A stretch of 64,000 bases of DNA from Heterocephalus glaber. Its lineage: Eukaryota > Chordata > Mammalia > Rodentia > Bathyergidae. The stretch lies in contig NW_004624781.1 of assembly GCF_000247695.1 (NCBI RefSeq), positions 10,954,182 through 11,018,181 on the forward strand, written 5' to 3'. Of the stretch, positions 11,460 to 23,356 are shown piece by piece. The notes beneath the pieces were generated by a model. It searched no databases. It saw only the letters and a list, made by a program, of their open reading frames with translations, and had not been told where the DNA came from. Position numbers and translations under genes: made by a program. Within the stretch, counting starts at the first letter, position 1. Each line of letters begins with the position of its first letter.

Positions 11460-13030
11460 AAAGTTGTTGTGTAATAAAATACGTCAGACATAGAAAAAGA
11501 TAGAAAATAATGTAATGGCTATCTGTGTAGCCATTGCCTATTTCAACAAATAAAATATTATGAATACTCCTGAAGCCCCTGTGTATTACTTTTCATTTGC
11601 AGTTACTTCCCCTCTCACCTCAAGAGGTAAATACTGCTGAATTTTGTGGTTTTGGGTCACAAAATATATGTGCATATATTCCTCAAAATAATGCGTGGTG
11701 TTGCTTTGTGTATATATAAAATAGTACCACACTGTGTCTTGGTACTACTTCCATTCTTCAATTAAAATTTTCTTAGCTATGTTGGTACATAGATATCTAG
11801 CTTATTATTTTCAATTCTGTATTTTATTCCACATCATGACTATTATATAACTTAAGTGTGTATTCTACCATATATACATATTTAGGTATCTCATTTTTTG
11901 CATTTATCAAAATACTGCTGTTAGCTTCCTTCTGCATCCCATCTTGCACAGAGGTGCAAAAATCTTTCAGAAAAAAAGACCTAGGAAAGGTCTTGTTAGG
12001 TAATAAAGGTCTATGTTGTCGATAGATTTTGTCAAACTGCTCTCTCAACTTACAAATAATTTGTCCTCCTATTGCTATCAGTATGATTTCACCTGCCCTT
12101 CACCAATCAGCCTTTTCATGTCTGCCATTCAGTGGGTTTGTAATCCTGGTGTCTCATAATCTTCATTTGTGCTTTGTGTAGTTCCCCAGCGAGATGTAGC
12201 ATCTTTTCATGCTTTTACTTATTCCATTTGACTTTTTTTCTCCTGTTTCTTTTATTTTTAAAATTCCTTTTCTTCTTGACTTGTAGGATGCTTTAGAATT
12301 AGCAGAATGCTAATTAATCCCCAGCAGTATGCACAGAAAATGCCTTCTTCCAGCCTGAGAATTATCTTTCTTTTTTTTATTAGTGACTTTAGGTTTACAG
12401 AAGTTTTCACCTTAATGGAATCAAAATTTTTAATCTATTAGCTTACTTTATACAGTGTATACTGTTTATTCTGTAAATGTGTTTATTTTCTTAGTTGAGA
12501 AGTCCTTCAACACTTTGAGCCATAGAAATATTATCTAGCTTCTTTTAATTTAAAAGAAGTTCAGCTCTCTAATCTGAGTAGAGAAGCCTATTTGGAATTT
12601 ATTTTGAATATGGTATAAGATGTGTTTTCAATTTTACTTTTACTTTTGCATATGAATGAATTGTACCAGTAACTTTTATTAAATTTTCTTTTTTTCCTAA
12701 CTGTTCTTCACCTCCACCTCTTTCATGCTTCAGGTTTGCATCTCCATACATGTTTATTTCTTGCATTTTGTCCTCTTCTATTGATTCATCTGCCAATTCC
12801 ACACCTGTTAATTTGCTAGACCTTTACAGAAGGATTTAATAGTTGATAGGATAAGCTCTGCTCAATGTGGTCTTCTTCAAAGTTGCCTTGGCCATTGTGA
12901 CACATGCCACACATTTCAGGGCCAGCTTGTTGAGCTCTGCTGAAGAATTTGTCAAATTTTATTTGAATTGCATCGAAATAGTAGTGTAATTTTGTAGAAT
13001 CTGAATTCTTTTGAGTCTTCTAAATTCTTT
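11460..13030 (-). mobile_element. Antisense L1, decayed
   Basis: The plus strand shows antisense L1 phrases: TGTGTAGCCATTGCCTATTT, the local order TTCTTAGCTATGTTGGTACA, TGCATTTATCAAAATACTGC, AGCATCTTTTCATGCTTTTA and then the GGAATTTATTTTGAATATGG pattern ('ggagttaattttgtgtatgg'). No readable ORF2 remains. The part after about 12290 is assigned with less certainty. Confidence 0.6.
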
Positions 13031-13035
13031 TGTTT

Positions 13036-13222
13036 TTCTTTTTGCAGCATGAACCCAAAGTCTTCACACTGAGCTAAATCTCAGCCTTTTGATTTTTTTT
13101 AAATTCTGAGACAGGGTCTCACTAAATTGCTAAGTTGTCCAGCTTGTGCTCCAACTTGCAATCCTCTTGCCTCAGCCTCCCAGAGTGCTAGGATTACAGG
13201 CGTGCGCTGCCACACCCAGCTT
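13036..13222 (-). mobile_element. Composite B1-ID SINE, antisense
   Basis: On the plus strand an inverted ID half (AACCCAAAGTCTTCACACTG, AGCTAAATCTCAGCC) is followed by an inverted B1 half: GAGACAGGGTCTCACTAAAT, TTGCCTCAGCCTCCCAGAGT, GCTAGGATTACAGGCGTGCG, GCCACACCCAGC. B1 is 7SL RNA-derived and ID is tRNA-derived. The fused B1-ID dimer is a mark of certain non-murid rodents. Confidence 0.9.
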
Positions 13223-14425
13223 AATCGAAATCTGCATTTGAAAGAGATCTCAGGTGTTTCAATACATATTTTTAAATTTGAGACGCTTTGGTATAATCTA
13301 TAAATATGGAAGCCTTCTTCAATTACTTAGAACTTTACAAATCCCCCTATAAAGGTCAGATACCTATTTTTAGAGCTCCTGTTAGATATTTTTTGCCATT
13401 ATCAATGACATTTTAACGATATTTTCTAGTAGTTCAGATGTAAATGAATGCAGCTGATTTTTTATTTTTGTATGTTGAACTCATGAAATTTGTTTTACAA
13501 GCCTATCTTACAATTCACTAATACTTCTATTGTGTCTAAAACACTATTAAACTAATGTAGCAAATAATAACAATTATAAGACTTTCACTTCTAAATTTTG
13601 TTTGATTCCTTATAAATTCTGCGATGCATCCTCAGACAAATGCTTCATTTTTTCCTGTATTTCCCGGAGTATACAGTCATCTTGTGATCACCTGACGAAC
13701 TATTTCTGTTGTCTGTTTTAACTTTAACTTGGTTTTTGTTGTTTGGTTCTGTTCCTGGACTTGTGTGGCAGTCTTTTATTGAATGTTGGACTTTGCGTGT
13801 GACGGTTTAAATAGCGTGAAACCTCTGGGTGACGCTAACTTCCTGCAGAACAGACCTGGCTGGGTTCAGGCAGGTGAACAGAGTGTAGGCCGATGCCCTC
13901 CCTGCAGGTGAGTCTGAATTTCATAAGGAAGGGGTCTGTTTTCAATTTGCATTTGCTCCTGGAGCACGGCTCTGATTCCCAGAGCACGGTCTTCAGGTAT
14001 CTCAGGTGTAAGCCTTTAGTTCACCAGGGCCTGTCCTTTGGGATACACACCCAGTTCCCATGTCTTTGTCTCTATCCAAAGTCTCTCCCCAAGCTCTGTA
14101 GCCTGACAGACACTGCTTTCTGCTTGATTTCTTGGCACATTATGCTGTGCACATGCAGCCTAGGAGTTGACAAGCAACTCTAAGGAAAACTGAATGTGAA
14201 TCTCTGCCTCACTTCTCTGCAGTTCCTGCCTCCTTGAGATCCAAGCTCCTCTCCCACCTAAGCTGCCTCCCCTCTCTACAGCTCTGTCTTCTAACTTCTC
14301 CAGTCTCTAACTCTGCCTCTTTTGGGGCAGTCTCAGTAGCACCTTCTTTCTAAAATAGACTCTGGAGTCCTGTTCACTTTGCTGGAACTCTGATGCCTTC
14401 CTGCAGCTCTGTTTTGAATCTTATC
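13223..14425. other. Intergenic, possible LINE debris
   Basis: The 13230-13700 part is AT-rich and may still be antisense L1. At 13800-14400 the sequence is less AT-rich (GACCTGGCTGGGTTCAGGCA) and resembles old L1/HAL1 3' UTR, but I cannot be definite. The 96-codon frame at 13893-14183 has no known relative. Confidence 0.3.
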
Positions 14426-15144
14426 CAGTGTGTATAGTTCCTCTTAGTGGTAAGAATACCATTATAATATTTTTTCCATCATAGACAAAAATAGAAGTCA
14501 TACATTACTTTATTTCTCTCCATTTTCTAATTTTGTCAAGGAGAATTCTAGGCTTATTGATTTTTTTCAATTGTTCCTAATAGAAGCATTTAAGGTACAC
14601 AGTTTTGTGTATACAGCCCTGTATCCGTATCCTATATGATTATTTATATATCAAGGTCCCATTGATGTTTGGCTCTAAATATTTCAGTTGTCCACTATTT
14701 TATTCCATGACCTGTGAGTTATTTAGAAACAAGAGTTTTGTTTCTCATATATTCATGCATTTTCTTTTCATAATGATTCCTGTTATTTGTACATTCTTCA
14801 GAAATGTAATTTGTATGCTATAATTTTGGGGGAATTTATTGAGACTCTTGTAGCCTTGATTTATACGACATGCTTCACGGTCAATTTTCATAAATGATTT
14901 GTACATCCTTGAGATGAATTTATTTTCTCCAATTCTGTACATGTTCTATTTCTAACCATTATATTAAGTATGTGTATCATATTGTTCAGATATTCTACAT
15001 TCTTACCAAATTCTAACCTCAAAAGACAACCTTATAATAAGTTACATATTAAAATCTTCAAAGATATAGGTATTGATATAATTCTGCCAATTTTTATTTT
15101 TTGGTGTTCAACTTTTAAATTGTAGCTTTCTAGTGAGCTATGAC

Positions 15145-15225
15145 TTTTTTTTGGTACCGGAGATCAAACTCAGGACCTTGTGCTTATGAGGCAGGCAGTG
15201 GCACCACTGAGCTAAATCCCCAGCC
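15145..15225 (-). mobile_element. ID-type SINE, antisense
   Basis: A T-run, GGTACCGGAGATCAAACTCA, GGACCTTG, GAGGCAGGCAGTGGCACCAC, TGAGCTAAATCCCCAGCC is the reverse complement of the local ID family. A weak flanking duplication (CTATGACTTTT / TTATGATTTTT) fits insertion into the surrounding L1. Confidence 0.9.
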
Positions 15226-15364
15226 TCATGAATTATGATTTTTATCATTATATAGACAACATTTTTATCTCTAATAATGCTTTTGGTCTTAAAAGGCATG
15301 TCTGTAAATTTTTAATCACACTACCCAGCTTTTCTTGGTATTTTCTTAGTATTTTCTTCATACA

Positions 15365-15470
15365 TATATGTCCTATACATATGTATATCCTACATATATA
15401 TAGCATATATATATATATGTATGGGATATATATGTGTGTGTGTTATATGTGCATATATAAAAATGTGTAA
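15365..15470. repeat. (TA)n/(TG)n low-complexity repeat
   Basis: Imperfect ATATAT runs mixed with TGTGTGTG, including TATATATATATATATG-like tracts. The apparent 80-codon frame ending here is a product of this repeat. Confidence 0.8.
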
Positions 15471-15800
15471 CATTTATTTATAGTTATGTATTTATTCTTA
15501 TTCTTCTATTTTTCTTTTAGTGCCCCTAGGTTTTAAACTAACACAATTCTTATTTTTTCAGCTAATCTGACCACCTAATTTAGATCCTGTACGTATCTCA
15601 CTTATTTATACTGTTAGATCATAGCTTTTATTTACCCTTTTAAGTTTTTTTCATTTTCCTGCTTTTGTTTTAAATGGAGCGAGGCTTTTTCTAGCACCAA
15701 GGCTTTTCTCTCCTAACCCTCTCTCTTCTGGTCGGGAAATTACACGTTCTTCATTCTTCTAGTGAGTCCCTTAAAGCTGTAGCAATGTAATATTCTAATT

Positions 15801-16400
15801 ATGATTCCTGGGAAGAGGTATTCTTGGCCAAGCTTAAAGTCAGGCCCCTAGGCCAGCAACGTGAATGTGGCCCCCACCCACCCATGACACACAGACCCAG
15901 CGTGGGATCCCAGTTTCTTCCCGAGGCAAGGTGTTGTCATTTACAGGCCAGGTTGACTCCTGTGCCACTGGGCCACCATGTCGCTGCTCAGGCTGCTGAT
16001 CTGACTCTCAGGACAGTGAGCACCTGTTTGTGCAGGGCCAGCACCTGAGTTCCATCAAGCATCTCATTCCCTCCCATGGCACCATCAGTTCCCTATTCTG
16101 AGCATCTGGACATTTCTATTTCTTGCTTTCATCTTGAGTTATGTATTGTTTTTTAAATTTTAAACATCCATTCATAATTTATCTTGTTTGGAATGAAAGG
16201 TTGACATCAAGGCTTAGCTCAATACCCTCATCTGAACTTGTGCTACAAAGTCAGAGAATTTCAGGAAATTTAGAGAAGTTGCTATTCCAACCTCGAAGAT
16301 CCTTACATCCAAACCCCCTTATCGTTGAAGGCTACATCTGCTACGGGACATGGGAGGTAATAAGATGCTGGGACTAGACGTTCAGACAGCAGGTAGACAG
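15801..16400. other. Intergenic, nothing recognised
   Basis: Moderate-GC sequence at 15820-16080 (74-codon frame 15824-16048) and ordinary sequence after it. No repeat or gene is recognised. Confidence 0.35.
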
Positions 16401-16404
16401 AGAA

Positions 16405-16640
16405 CTTTACTATGTGTGTGGAAGTTCATTTCTTATTCTAGTTCTATCACTAATTTTCTGACTTTGACTAAGTCACTGGATCTCTCTGAGCTAAATATCT
16501 TTTCCTCCATTTACTGTAGCTACTTCTGCCTCTCTTCTCCCTACTTATTTCAAAGAGTCTCCTTGACTATTAACTGGAAAATTAAAAGATCAAATTACAT
16601 AAGTGAAAGTCCTTACATTTTTAAAAGTGTCTTTATCTCC
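16405..16640 (+). mobile_element. MIR SINE
   Basis: TTCTAGTTCTATCACTAATT, GACTTTGACTAAGTCACTGG, ATCTCTCTGAGCTAAAT and AAAAGATCAAATTACATAAG follow the MIR layout (tRNA-like head, 'tgtgaccttgggcaagtcac', 'tctctgagcctcag', 'attaaatgagttaa'). Confidence 0.65.
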
Positions 16641-17805
16641 AGCACCACAAGAAAAGTATCTTTAAACAGGTAATTATTACTTTTGTTGTCATTATTAATG
16701 ACTAGTTATCTACAACATCAAAGAGAAGAGTCAAAACTCCTAGCAGGTAAAAACTGCATTTCAGCTTCCCTATAGCTACAAACAGCACTGTAAAGAGAAT
16801 AGAACCTTAAAAATTATGGATGGATCAATATAAAGCAAGGAGTCCATAGCACAGTCTATACACTAGTTTTATATTTGTTGGAAAGTTAATGTATTTAGCT
16901 TTAGACCCCATGCCATAGTTTGAGGTATTTGTCAGGAAATATCGTCTGGGTATTGCTCTCTAGAGTAGAATTCAAGCAAATCCAAACATATTTTCAGTTA
17001 TTGGTAGACACTTAAGCTTTCAATAATGGGTAAAAATATCTTACTCAGAATGAATGATTGCCCTTGATAGCTGAAGTGTAGTAAAATCCTAAACAATACA
17101 TTAATAATTGCTACTTTTCTCTGATGTTTGTTTTTTATTTGTCACATATGCATTTTTATTCATTTGCCCTTGAAAGTAGAAAACAGGGAAGGTTAAACAT
17201 GGTGACTGTTACCAACCCCAGGAGCTAGCCAGGTACACTTCGTGTTTCACCTGTTCAGATGATATAAATTGAATTCTCCACATGAGCCCTTCAGACAAGT
17301 TCTTTAGGATAGAAACCCAAAGCGAGAAAGTTGATTGCAGTAGCTCTCCTGGGCAGAGTCTTTCAGAACAAGCTGTTGACCAGTATTGTCAAAAATGCAC
17401 TTGTGGAGACACAATGTGGTTTTTGGGTCCCAGTGGGATATCATAGGCACAAGATTTGCCAGGAGGAAAAGGGAGCAATATTAAAAACTCCCCATTATAT
17501 TTATGAATTTAACCAAAATGTGGGAAGCCATCAGGCAAGCTGAGGCCCTAGCCATAACTAATTTGAGTTACTGCTGTCTTAAGTGAATCCTTTATGGGAA
17601 TGCCAGAGTCCCCATTGCCTGGGGAGTGGAGGAAGGTTGTCATTACCTGTCTTACTCTTTTCTGCTCCAGTGTGGTAAACCCAACCAATGCTCTTCTCAG
17701 TCAGCAACTTGTGCCTTCTTCTCATCAGTCCCTCTACTGGCAGAAAAACACCATATATTTCATCCCAATCTCCTACCTGAAGATACGCAATATCTCCCCA
17801 TTGTT
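16641..17805. other. Intergenic, nothing recognised
   Basis: No gene or repeat is recognised. Frames of 70-84 codons at 17331-17880 on both strands have no familiar sequence. Confidence 0.35.
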
Positions 17806-17809
17806 TCAC

Positions 17810-18060
17810 ATCTAAACTCCTTATCTATATCTAGAGCCATCCACCATGTGTGTCTGGCTTGGGTTCTGATTCTGGTTTAGATTCACTCTCTCACATTAGT
17901 AGCTGTACTCTGCCAGCCCAGTTTGGAGAGGGACCTCAATGTGTTCTACTCACTCACTCTGATGTACCTGCCACCTCACTAGTAAAGGGGTTTTCTCCCT
18001 CACCTCTATGTATCAGAATCTTATTTATGACTGAAGACAAGTCCTAGTCTACTTGGAAAG
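17810..18060 (+). mobile_element. L2-like LINE fragment
   Basis: TCTAAACTCCTTATC, AGCCATCCACCATGTGTGTC, TGGCTTGGGTTCTGATTC, then the CTGCCACCTCACTAG-like region resembles sense L2. Confidence 0.45.
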
Positions 18061-18179
18061 TTTCCCCCTTTTTGACCAAGCTTCCAGTTTTTGAGGAGCT
18101 CCTCTTGGAGCCATGCAGGGTGAAGACACCTTTCTAGCCCCCTAGGTGAGAAAAAACAATATGAAACCAAGAATGAAGG

Positions 18180-18890
18180 ACAAGGTCACGTGAGCATTTC
18201 AGTAATTTCAAAAAAACTTATCAAAACTCAACATCCCTTTATAACAAGGAAAACTCTCAAAAGTTTGATGTAAAGGGAATTAAATTCAACACAGAAAAGA
18301 CTGCATGTTAAAACCTACATCTAACATCATGCTGAAGTGGGAAAAGTTGAGAACTTTTTCTCTAAGATCTGGATCAAGACAAGGCTGCCCACTTTCACCA
18401 CTGATTCAACATAAGGTGAATTTGGAGAAGAGAATGGTAACTGAAATAAGCCAAGCACAGAAAGACAAATCACACATTATCTCACTCATATATGGACTCT
18501 CCCCCCAAAATTGATCTCTTAGTAAAGAATAGAATAGTCACCAGAGACTGGGAAGGTTAGGAGACAGCAGGGGAGGAGCTGTTGGTCAGAGGATATATAG
18601 TTACAGTTGGATAGAAGAAATATAAGAAAAATCTTCAGAACAGGCAAACATATAGAGACAGAAAGTAGATAAGTGATTCCCTGCAACTGGGATGCTGAGG
18701 GTAAAGAGGATGGTAGTGGATGACTATTAATAGTTAAGAAGTGGGCTTTTTTTGAGGGGGGTGAAAATTCTAAAATTGATTGTGGTAATGGTTGCACAAT
18801 ATGTGAACAAACCAAAAAAACCTTTCAGATTTTCCATGTTAAATGGGTGAACTGAATGATGTGTGAACTATATATCAAATGTTGAAAAGG
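18180..18890 (+). mobile_element. Sense L1 with internal deletion
   Basis: The ORF2 reverse transcriptase remnant is readable at 18305-18400: it contains [20 protein letters not shown] followed by GCPLSPL, the conserved region just before the catalytic motif. The sequence then jumps directly to the 3' end (GAAATAAGCCAAGCACAGAA, ACAAATCACACATTATCTCA, TCACTCATATATGGACTCTC) and runs through the 3' UTR (TAGAATAGTCACCAGAGACT, AAATTCTAAAATTGATTGTG, TGGTTGCACAATATGTGAAC). The catalytic YXDD segment and the rest of ORF2 are missing, so the copy is dead. Confidence 0.85.
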
Positions 18891-19595
18891 AAGTAGGTAG
18901 ATCTGGAAGCTTCTCCTCATGTTATATTTTTGACTTTGTGTTGGATTGTAAGAAAAAGGAGGCTTCTTGTGGACACTGGTGTTCATAAACAATTTGGCCA
19001 TTAGTAGCTTCCTCTCATGGTGACTTAGAATTTAGGAGAGCAGAGTAAGAAATATCATCATTCTTAGGAAGGCAAGAAATTGTACCGACATGCTGGGGGA
19101 ATTCTTCAGTGATTTTGTATATTTTCTTCTGAGTCTTGCAGCTGTGTTAGATGATAAAAGACATAAAGGTGATAAAAATTAATTTAAAAAAGTAAAATCA
19201 CCTGGGTGGTGGGTGGCACTCACATTTTGAATTCTACAGTTTTCAAAGCTGGTTCAATTCCCTCCTTCTCCAGCCCATCCCAGTGGATTCTGGCTTTACT
19301 CTCAGTGATTATAAATCTTGTCTATCTGAGATAATAAAAAATAACAATTCTCTGTATTGGTATCTCCCAAACAGGACAAACATATCAACCTCTCCACTGG
19401 GGGAAAATAATTGTCATATCCCTAATATTAACAGGTTAGTTTTACAGTGATACTGAGCTATACCAACATTAAATACAGTGCAAAATCTTTTACACTTTGG
19501 TTTGGCAGAAAAAGTTATAAATTAAGTAAAACAACCCCTCAAAACCAAAATCAAGCTCACAGCATGTCACACATGACATCACCATGCTGAAACTA
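18891..19595. other. Intergenic, nothing recognised
   Basis: No gene or repeat is recognised. Confidence 0.35.
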
Positions 19596-19599
19596 AATC

Positions 19600-19910
19600 A
19601 CCAATAGGAGTGCGGGTGTGGCTCCCAGAGTTCTGGTGGAGGTGGGCCTGGGTCTGGCCATCTGTCACCGATTAGCTGTGGAACCATGGGCAGAAATGCG
19701 GCCTGAGCCTCACCCTCCTTGTCTGTGAAACAGATAAATGGTTGCATAATAAATCTATTCTGAGACCTGAATATACCTAGACAGTTTTTAACTGTAGGAT
19801 AATTGTGAGGGATTCAATTAAATATGTACATAAAATACTCTATAGAGTGGCACATGGTATACATTCAAAAGCTGATACCTATTAGAACTAGCATTAGTGT
19901 AGTCATTGTC
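19600..19910 (+). mobile_element. MIR SINE
   Basis: TGGGTCTGGCCATCTGTCAC, CGATTAGCTGTGGAACCATG, GGCAGAAATGCGGCCTGAGC, CTCCTTGTCTGTGAAACAGA, then TGAGGGATTCAATTAAATA and GCACATGGTATACATTCAAA give nearly the whole MIR consensus order. Confidence 0.75.
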
Positions 19911-20935
19911 ATTCTAATGGTATCATTTAAAAACCTCACCTAAGTGACTCACCTAAGTTTTAGTCACCTGAGTAACTCTCTCTGCACAACACATATTTCA
20001 TTATGTTCAAATGCTCTGGTCAGAGCCTGTCCTATAGAGAGGAGATGTTGTGAATTTAGGCTGCTTTCTGGCTATGAATTAACTTTACTTGAACAGTACT
20101 GTCTTCCAAACACTAAGGAGCAGAATATTGATGTCACAAGAATATTTTATTCACCAATTTATTCCCAAACTTGTGTCTAAAAGGTTTTGAGGCTGTGGTC
20201 ATGTGCATGATGCAAAAACATGATAGAACCAACTGAAGAAGAAAGCAGAATGAAGAGAAGAGAGTAAGAAAGTCAAGGTTAATATCAGTTAGGTACGCTA
20301 TTTATTTTGGCAAAGTTGATGAAGGGAATGCCAGTTTCCTGCTTTTGATTCTGTGCTACAGTTACCAAAGGTGTAGCCATTGGAGGAAGTTGAGTGTGGG
20401 TACATGGGAACTTCCTGGGCACATTGCTGGGCAACTATAATTATTTCAAAGTGAAAAAGTTAAAAATGTATAGATTTAGCCAAGGAAGTAGTGCAGAGCT
20501 TTCAAGGAACTCAAGTATAAAAGATCTTTCTTCCATGGGTCCTCAAACAGGAAGACAGAAGGAGAGGTCTGGATTTCTACAATGTCCCTGCCTAAACCCA
20601 ATTGTGAGTTTCATGCAAATGGTAAGTCATGAGCTCCCCATACCAGCTAAAGGCATGGCACCAAAGATAAGTCAGCACAGACATGGCCACTTTGTATTAA
20701 GATGTTCCAAACTATTCCATGGCTGATGTGGAGGGACTGCTACCCGTCATGACATCCTGACAATAAATTCCAGCTGAGCCTTTGATAAATATTGAATCAT
20801 GGATATTTTGGACTGATAAAGATTAAAAGTAGCTGTGCTGTGAAAGACTCAGAAGGCCACCAAATGCTTTTGTTTTCATTATCACTAGTAGTATTGACAT
20901 ATTCAGTGCGTCCTACGTGAAAGTTTCGTGTACTG
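19911..20935. other. Intergenic, nothing recognised
   Basis: Ordinary sequence. The 110-codon plus frame at 20394-20726 has no familiar domain. Confidence 0.35.
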
Positions 20936-20939
20936 CTAT

Positions 20940-21105
20940 ACATAATGACTATAATGTGTCCTACAAAACCTTATCTTAATCATGAAGAAACCAAGGACCG
21001 GAGAGGTCCTTTCACATGGCTAGGACCACAGAACTATAAGAAAAGAAGCTGAGGTTCTAACCCAGTTCTCTCTGGCCGTGAAGCCAATGTTCTTAACCAC
21101 CATCT
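20940..21105 (-). mobile_element. MIR SINE, antisense
   Basis: CATGAAGAAACCAAGGACCG, CACATGGCTAGGACCACAGA, GAGGTTCTAACCCAGTTCTC, ATGTTCTTAACCACCATCTT is the reverse of the MIR core and head. Confidence 0.6.
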
Positions 21106-21189
21106 TATGTGGTTACAGAGACCAGCCCTTCTCTGCATGCTGGGGGATGACCTGAGAGCAGCACTAGGCTTTTCCCATTGGTGACTTTT

Positions 21190-21410
21190 CTCATAGTAAT
21201 GACTGCAAACACTCACATAGGGTGTCATGTACCAAACACTGTGCTCTTGAACTTCAATATCTTGTGACTCTAATACAGTACTTGATAATCCAGTAATAGT
21301 TACCAATATTATTATTGCATTTTATAGATGAAAAAAGTGTGGATTTGTAAGGTTCACTAGATTTCTCAGGATCACAGAGATAGTGGTGCTAGAATTTAAA
21401 CTCAGACCTG
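21190..21410 (-). mobile_element. MIR SINE, antisense
   Basis: ATGTACCAAACACTGTGCTC, TTATTATTGCATTTTATAGA, TGAAAAAAGTGTGGATTTGT, CAGGATCACAGAGATAGTGG, GAATTTAAACTCAGACCTGA match the MIR antisense order. It follows another antisense MIR closely. Confidence 0.6.
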
Positions 21411-21686
21411 ATTTCAGAAATGGTCCTGCTATATTATATTACAGCTTGGAAGGGCATAGAGGCCAGAGAAGAACTAATATTATGCCTTTTTACATCTCCC
21501 ATTTCACATGGCCATGCAACTGTAGGTACTCAGAAAGTATTCACTCACTCACTGACTACCAGGAACATCAGCCTGGAGGGTTGCATCATGACAGCTGGAT
21601 GCTAAGAATGCCAAGCACAGAAGGCAGAGGATTTTGGATGCAATGATAAGAGGTAGGTAGGTAGATAGATGCTAGATATACAGATG

Positions 21687-22128
21687 GGACATCTGTAGCC
21701 CCAAAATCCGAAATCTACAGTGCTCCAAAATCTAAAACACTTTAGTGCCAACATAATACCACAAGTGAAAATCTGTACACTAGACTTCATATGATGGGTC
21801 ACAGTCAAAATGCAGGCACATTAAAAAATATTGTATAACATTAAAATATTGTAAGGGCCGGGGATTTAGCTCAGTGGTTCTGCTGCCTGCCTCACAAGTG
21901 CAAGGTCCTGAGTTGGATCCCCATTACCAAAAAAAAAAAAAAACCCAAAAACCAAAAGATTAAAAGATTGTTTAAGGTGTATATGAAACATACATGTATT
22001 TTGTGTTCAAGTTGGGTGTCATCCCCAAGATATCCCATTATATATATTCAAATATCCACAAGTCAAAAAAAAATCCGAAATCCCAAACACTTTTTGTCCT
22101 GAGTAGTTGGATAAGGGATATTTAACTT
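21687..22128. mobile_element. Tigger-like DNA transposon remnant
   Basis: The left end has CCAAAATCCGAAATCTACAG, then TGCTCCAAAATCTAAAACAC. The right end has AAATCCGAAATCCCAAACAC, then GTTGGATAAGGGATATTTAA. These match the terminal phrases of a Tigger-type mariner family ('ctccaaaatccgaaa ... ggataagggatactcaacc'). The middle phrases GGGTCACAGTCAAAATGCAG and CAAGATATCCCATTATATAT also fit. It has no transposase and is split by an ID at 21855-21943. Confidence 0.6.
21855..21943 (+). mobile_element. ID-type SINE inside the Tigger-like element
   Basis: GGGGATTTAGCTCAGTGGTT, CTGCCTGCCTCACAAGTGCA, AGGTCCTGAGTTGGATCCCC, then an A-run. ATTAAAATATTGTA on the left and ATTAAAAGATTGTT on the right look like a diverged target duplication. 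Confidence 0.9.
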
Positions 22129-22975
22129 AGATAGAGGTAGACAGATTTCTATTATAGTTTCATCTCAGAGACTGTTCATTTCAGAAAATTTGACCATCAG
22201 GATTACCAGCCACATTGGCAAAACAGCATGCTCTTATGAGGAGCTAAAGGATATAGATTTTATGTCAGTAATTTTGAATTGGGAACTTTTTCTTTTTCCT
22301 GAACAATTTAGGTTATTATATATTTTTTTAAATGAGGTCATATGGGGAAAAATTACATTTGGTGCTCAATTGATTAGGAAACGAGTCCCAATTCTCTACT
22401 TGTCTCAGTAAGTATAGACCAAGCCAAGATGTCCTCAAACATCCTTTCCCACCCTGAATGCCAGCCAAGCTCTGGGGCAGAAGGTAACAGATTTCTGGAA
22501 CGAAACCTTTCAGCACCAGCAGCCCATCACATGGGAAGGAAGAAGAGTGCTCTTTCCTACAACTGAAACCACAGAAGAGTTAGAACAGGAGGCAAGATAA
22601 TTACCTACCTGGAGGATGGCCAAGGAAGCAGCCCAAGCCTCTTGTGAAAAATGCCATGGGAAATGTAATGACCACATGTGGTAAGGAGGACCTCGGTCTC
22701 CTACCCGATCTGATAAGCAAGGTCAGGGCAGGACACCGATCCTGGGGACAGAAGGGACTGGCATTTATTATTTATCTACTACTCGCAACCAGATAGACAC
22801 TGCGTGATGCAAGAAGCCAGCTAGGCCCCGACCTTACAACTTCAGTGTTTTCTCTGAGGACCTAAATATCTTGAGTCCTCATCTTCTCTGTTTTCTTACA
22901 TTAAACCTTCTTAAGCCCGGGGGTCTTAAGTGACTTGCAGGGGTTGGGGCAATGGCTTCTTCACAGGGTGCTTTC
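22129..22975. other. Intergenic, nothing recognised
   Basis: No gene or repeat is recognised. Confidence 0.35.
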
Positions 22976-22979
22976 CCCC

Positions 22980-23235
22980 AAGTCCTCACACATTTCCTTC
23001 TGTAGGCTTCTCCTCCTTTCGCATAGCATTGACCTGTTGCTCACTCTTCAGGACTCAGCCTCAGGGTCTCCCCTGATCCGCTGATCCCCCGATCCCTCTT
23101 GGGTGCAAGGTTCTCCTCTAACATACTCTGCCATACCTCTCACTTCACTGAACTCGCAAATGCTGCTTTCACTATTCTGAATGTTTCTTACAGTCAGGAC
23201 CTCGTCAGTATTTTATTCGAAGCTGGAACCCCTGT
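22980..23235 (+). mobile_element. L2 LINE fragment
   Basis: TGACCTGTTGCTCACTCTTC, AGGACTCAGCCTCAGGGTCT, CCCCTGATCCGCTGATCC, then TACTCTGCCATACCTCTCAC resembles the L2 3' coding/UTR region ('ttcaggtctctgctcaaatgtcacc...'). Confidence 0.5.
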
Positions 23236-23316
23236 TCTTTTATAACACATGGATTCTGGAATGCAAATTACTCTCATGCCCAGTTCATAAATAAGGGTAC
23301 AATGTCAGTGTGCTGT

Positions 23317-23356
23317 GGAAGTCTCATCAGTTCATTGGAAGTCTCATCAGTTCATA
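23317..23356. repeat. 20-bp tandem duplication
   Basis: GGAAGTCTCATCAGTTCAT plus one base is repeated twice head to tail, differing only in the last base. It looks like a recent replication-slippage or microhomology duplication. Confidence 0.85.

Larger units (their letters stand above)
14430..15800 (-). mobile_element. Antisense L1 (ORF2 5' half), split by an ID
   Basis: Antisense L1 endonuclease/linker-type phrases occur: TTCTAGGCTTATTGATTTTT, CTATTTTATTCCATGACCTG, GTACATGTTCTATTTCTAAC, ATTCTTACCAAATTC. The ID at 15145-15225 interrupts it. A (TA)n-rich low-complexity block lies at 15365-15465. Confidence 0.55.
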
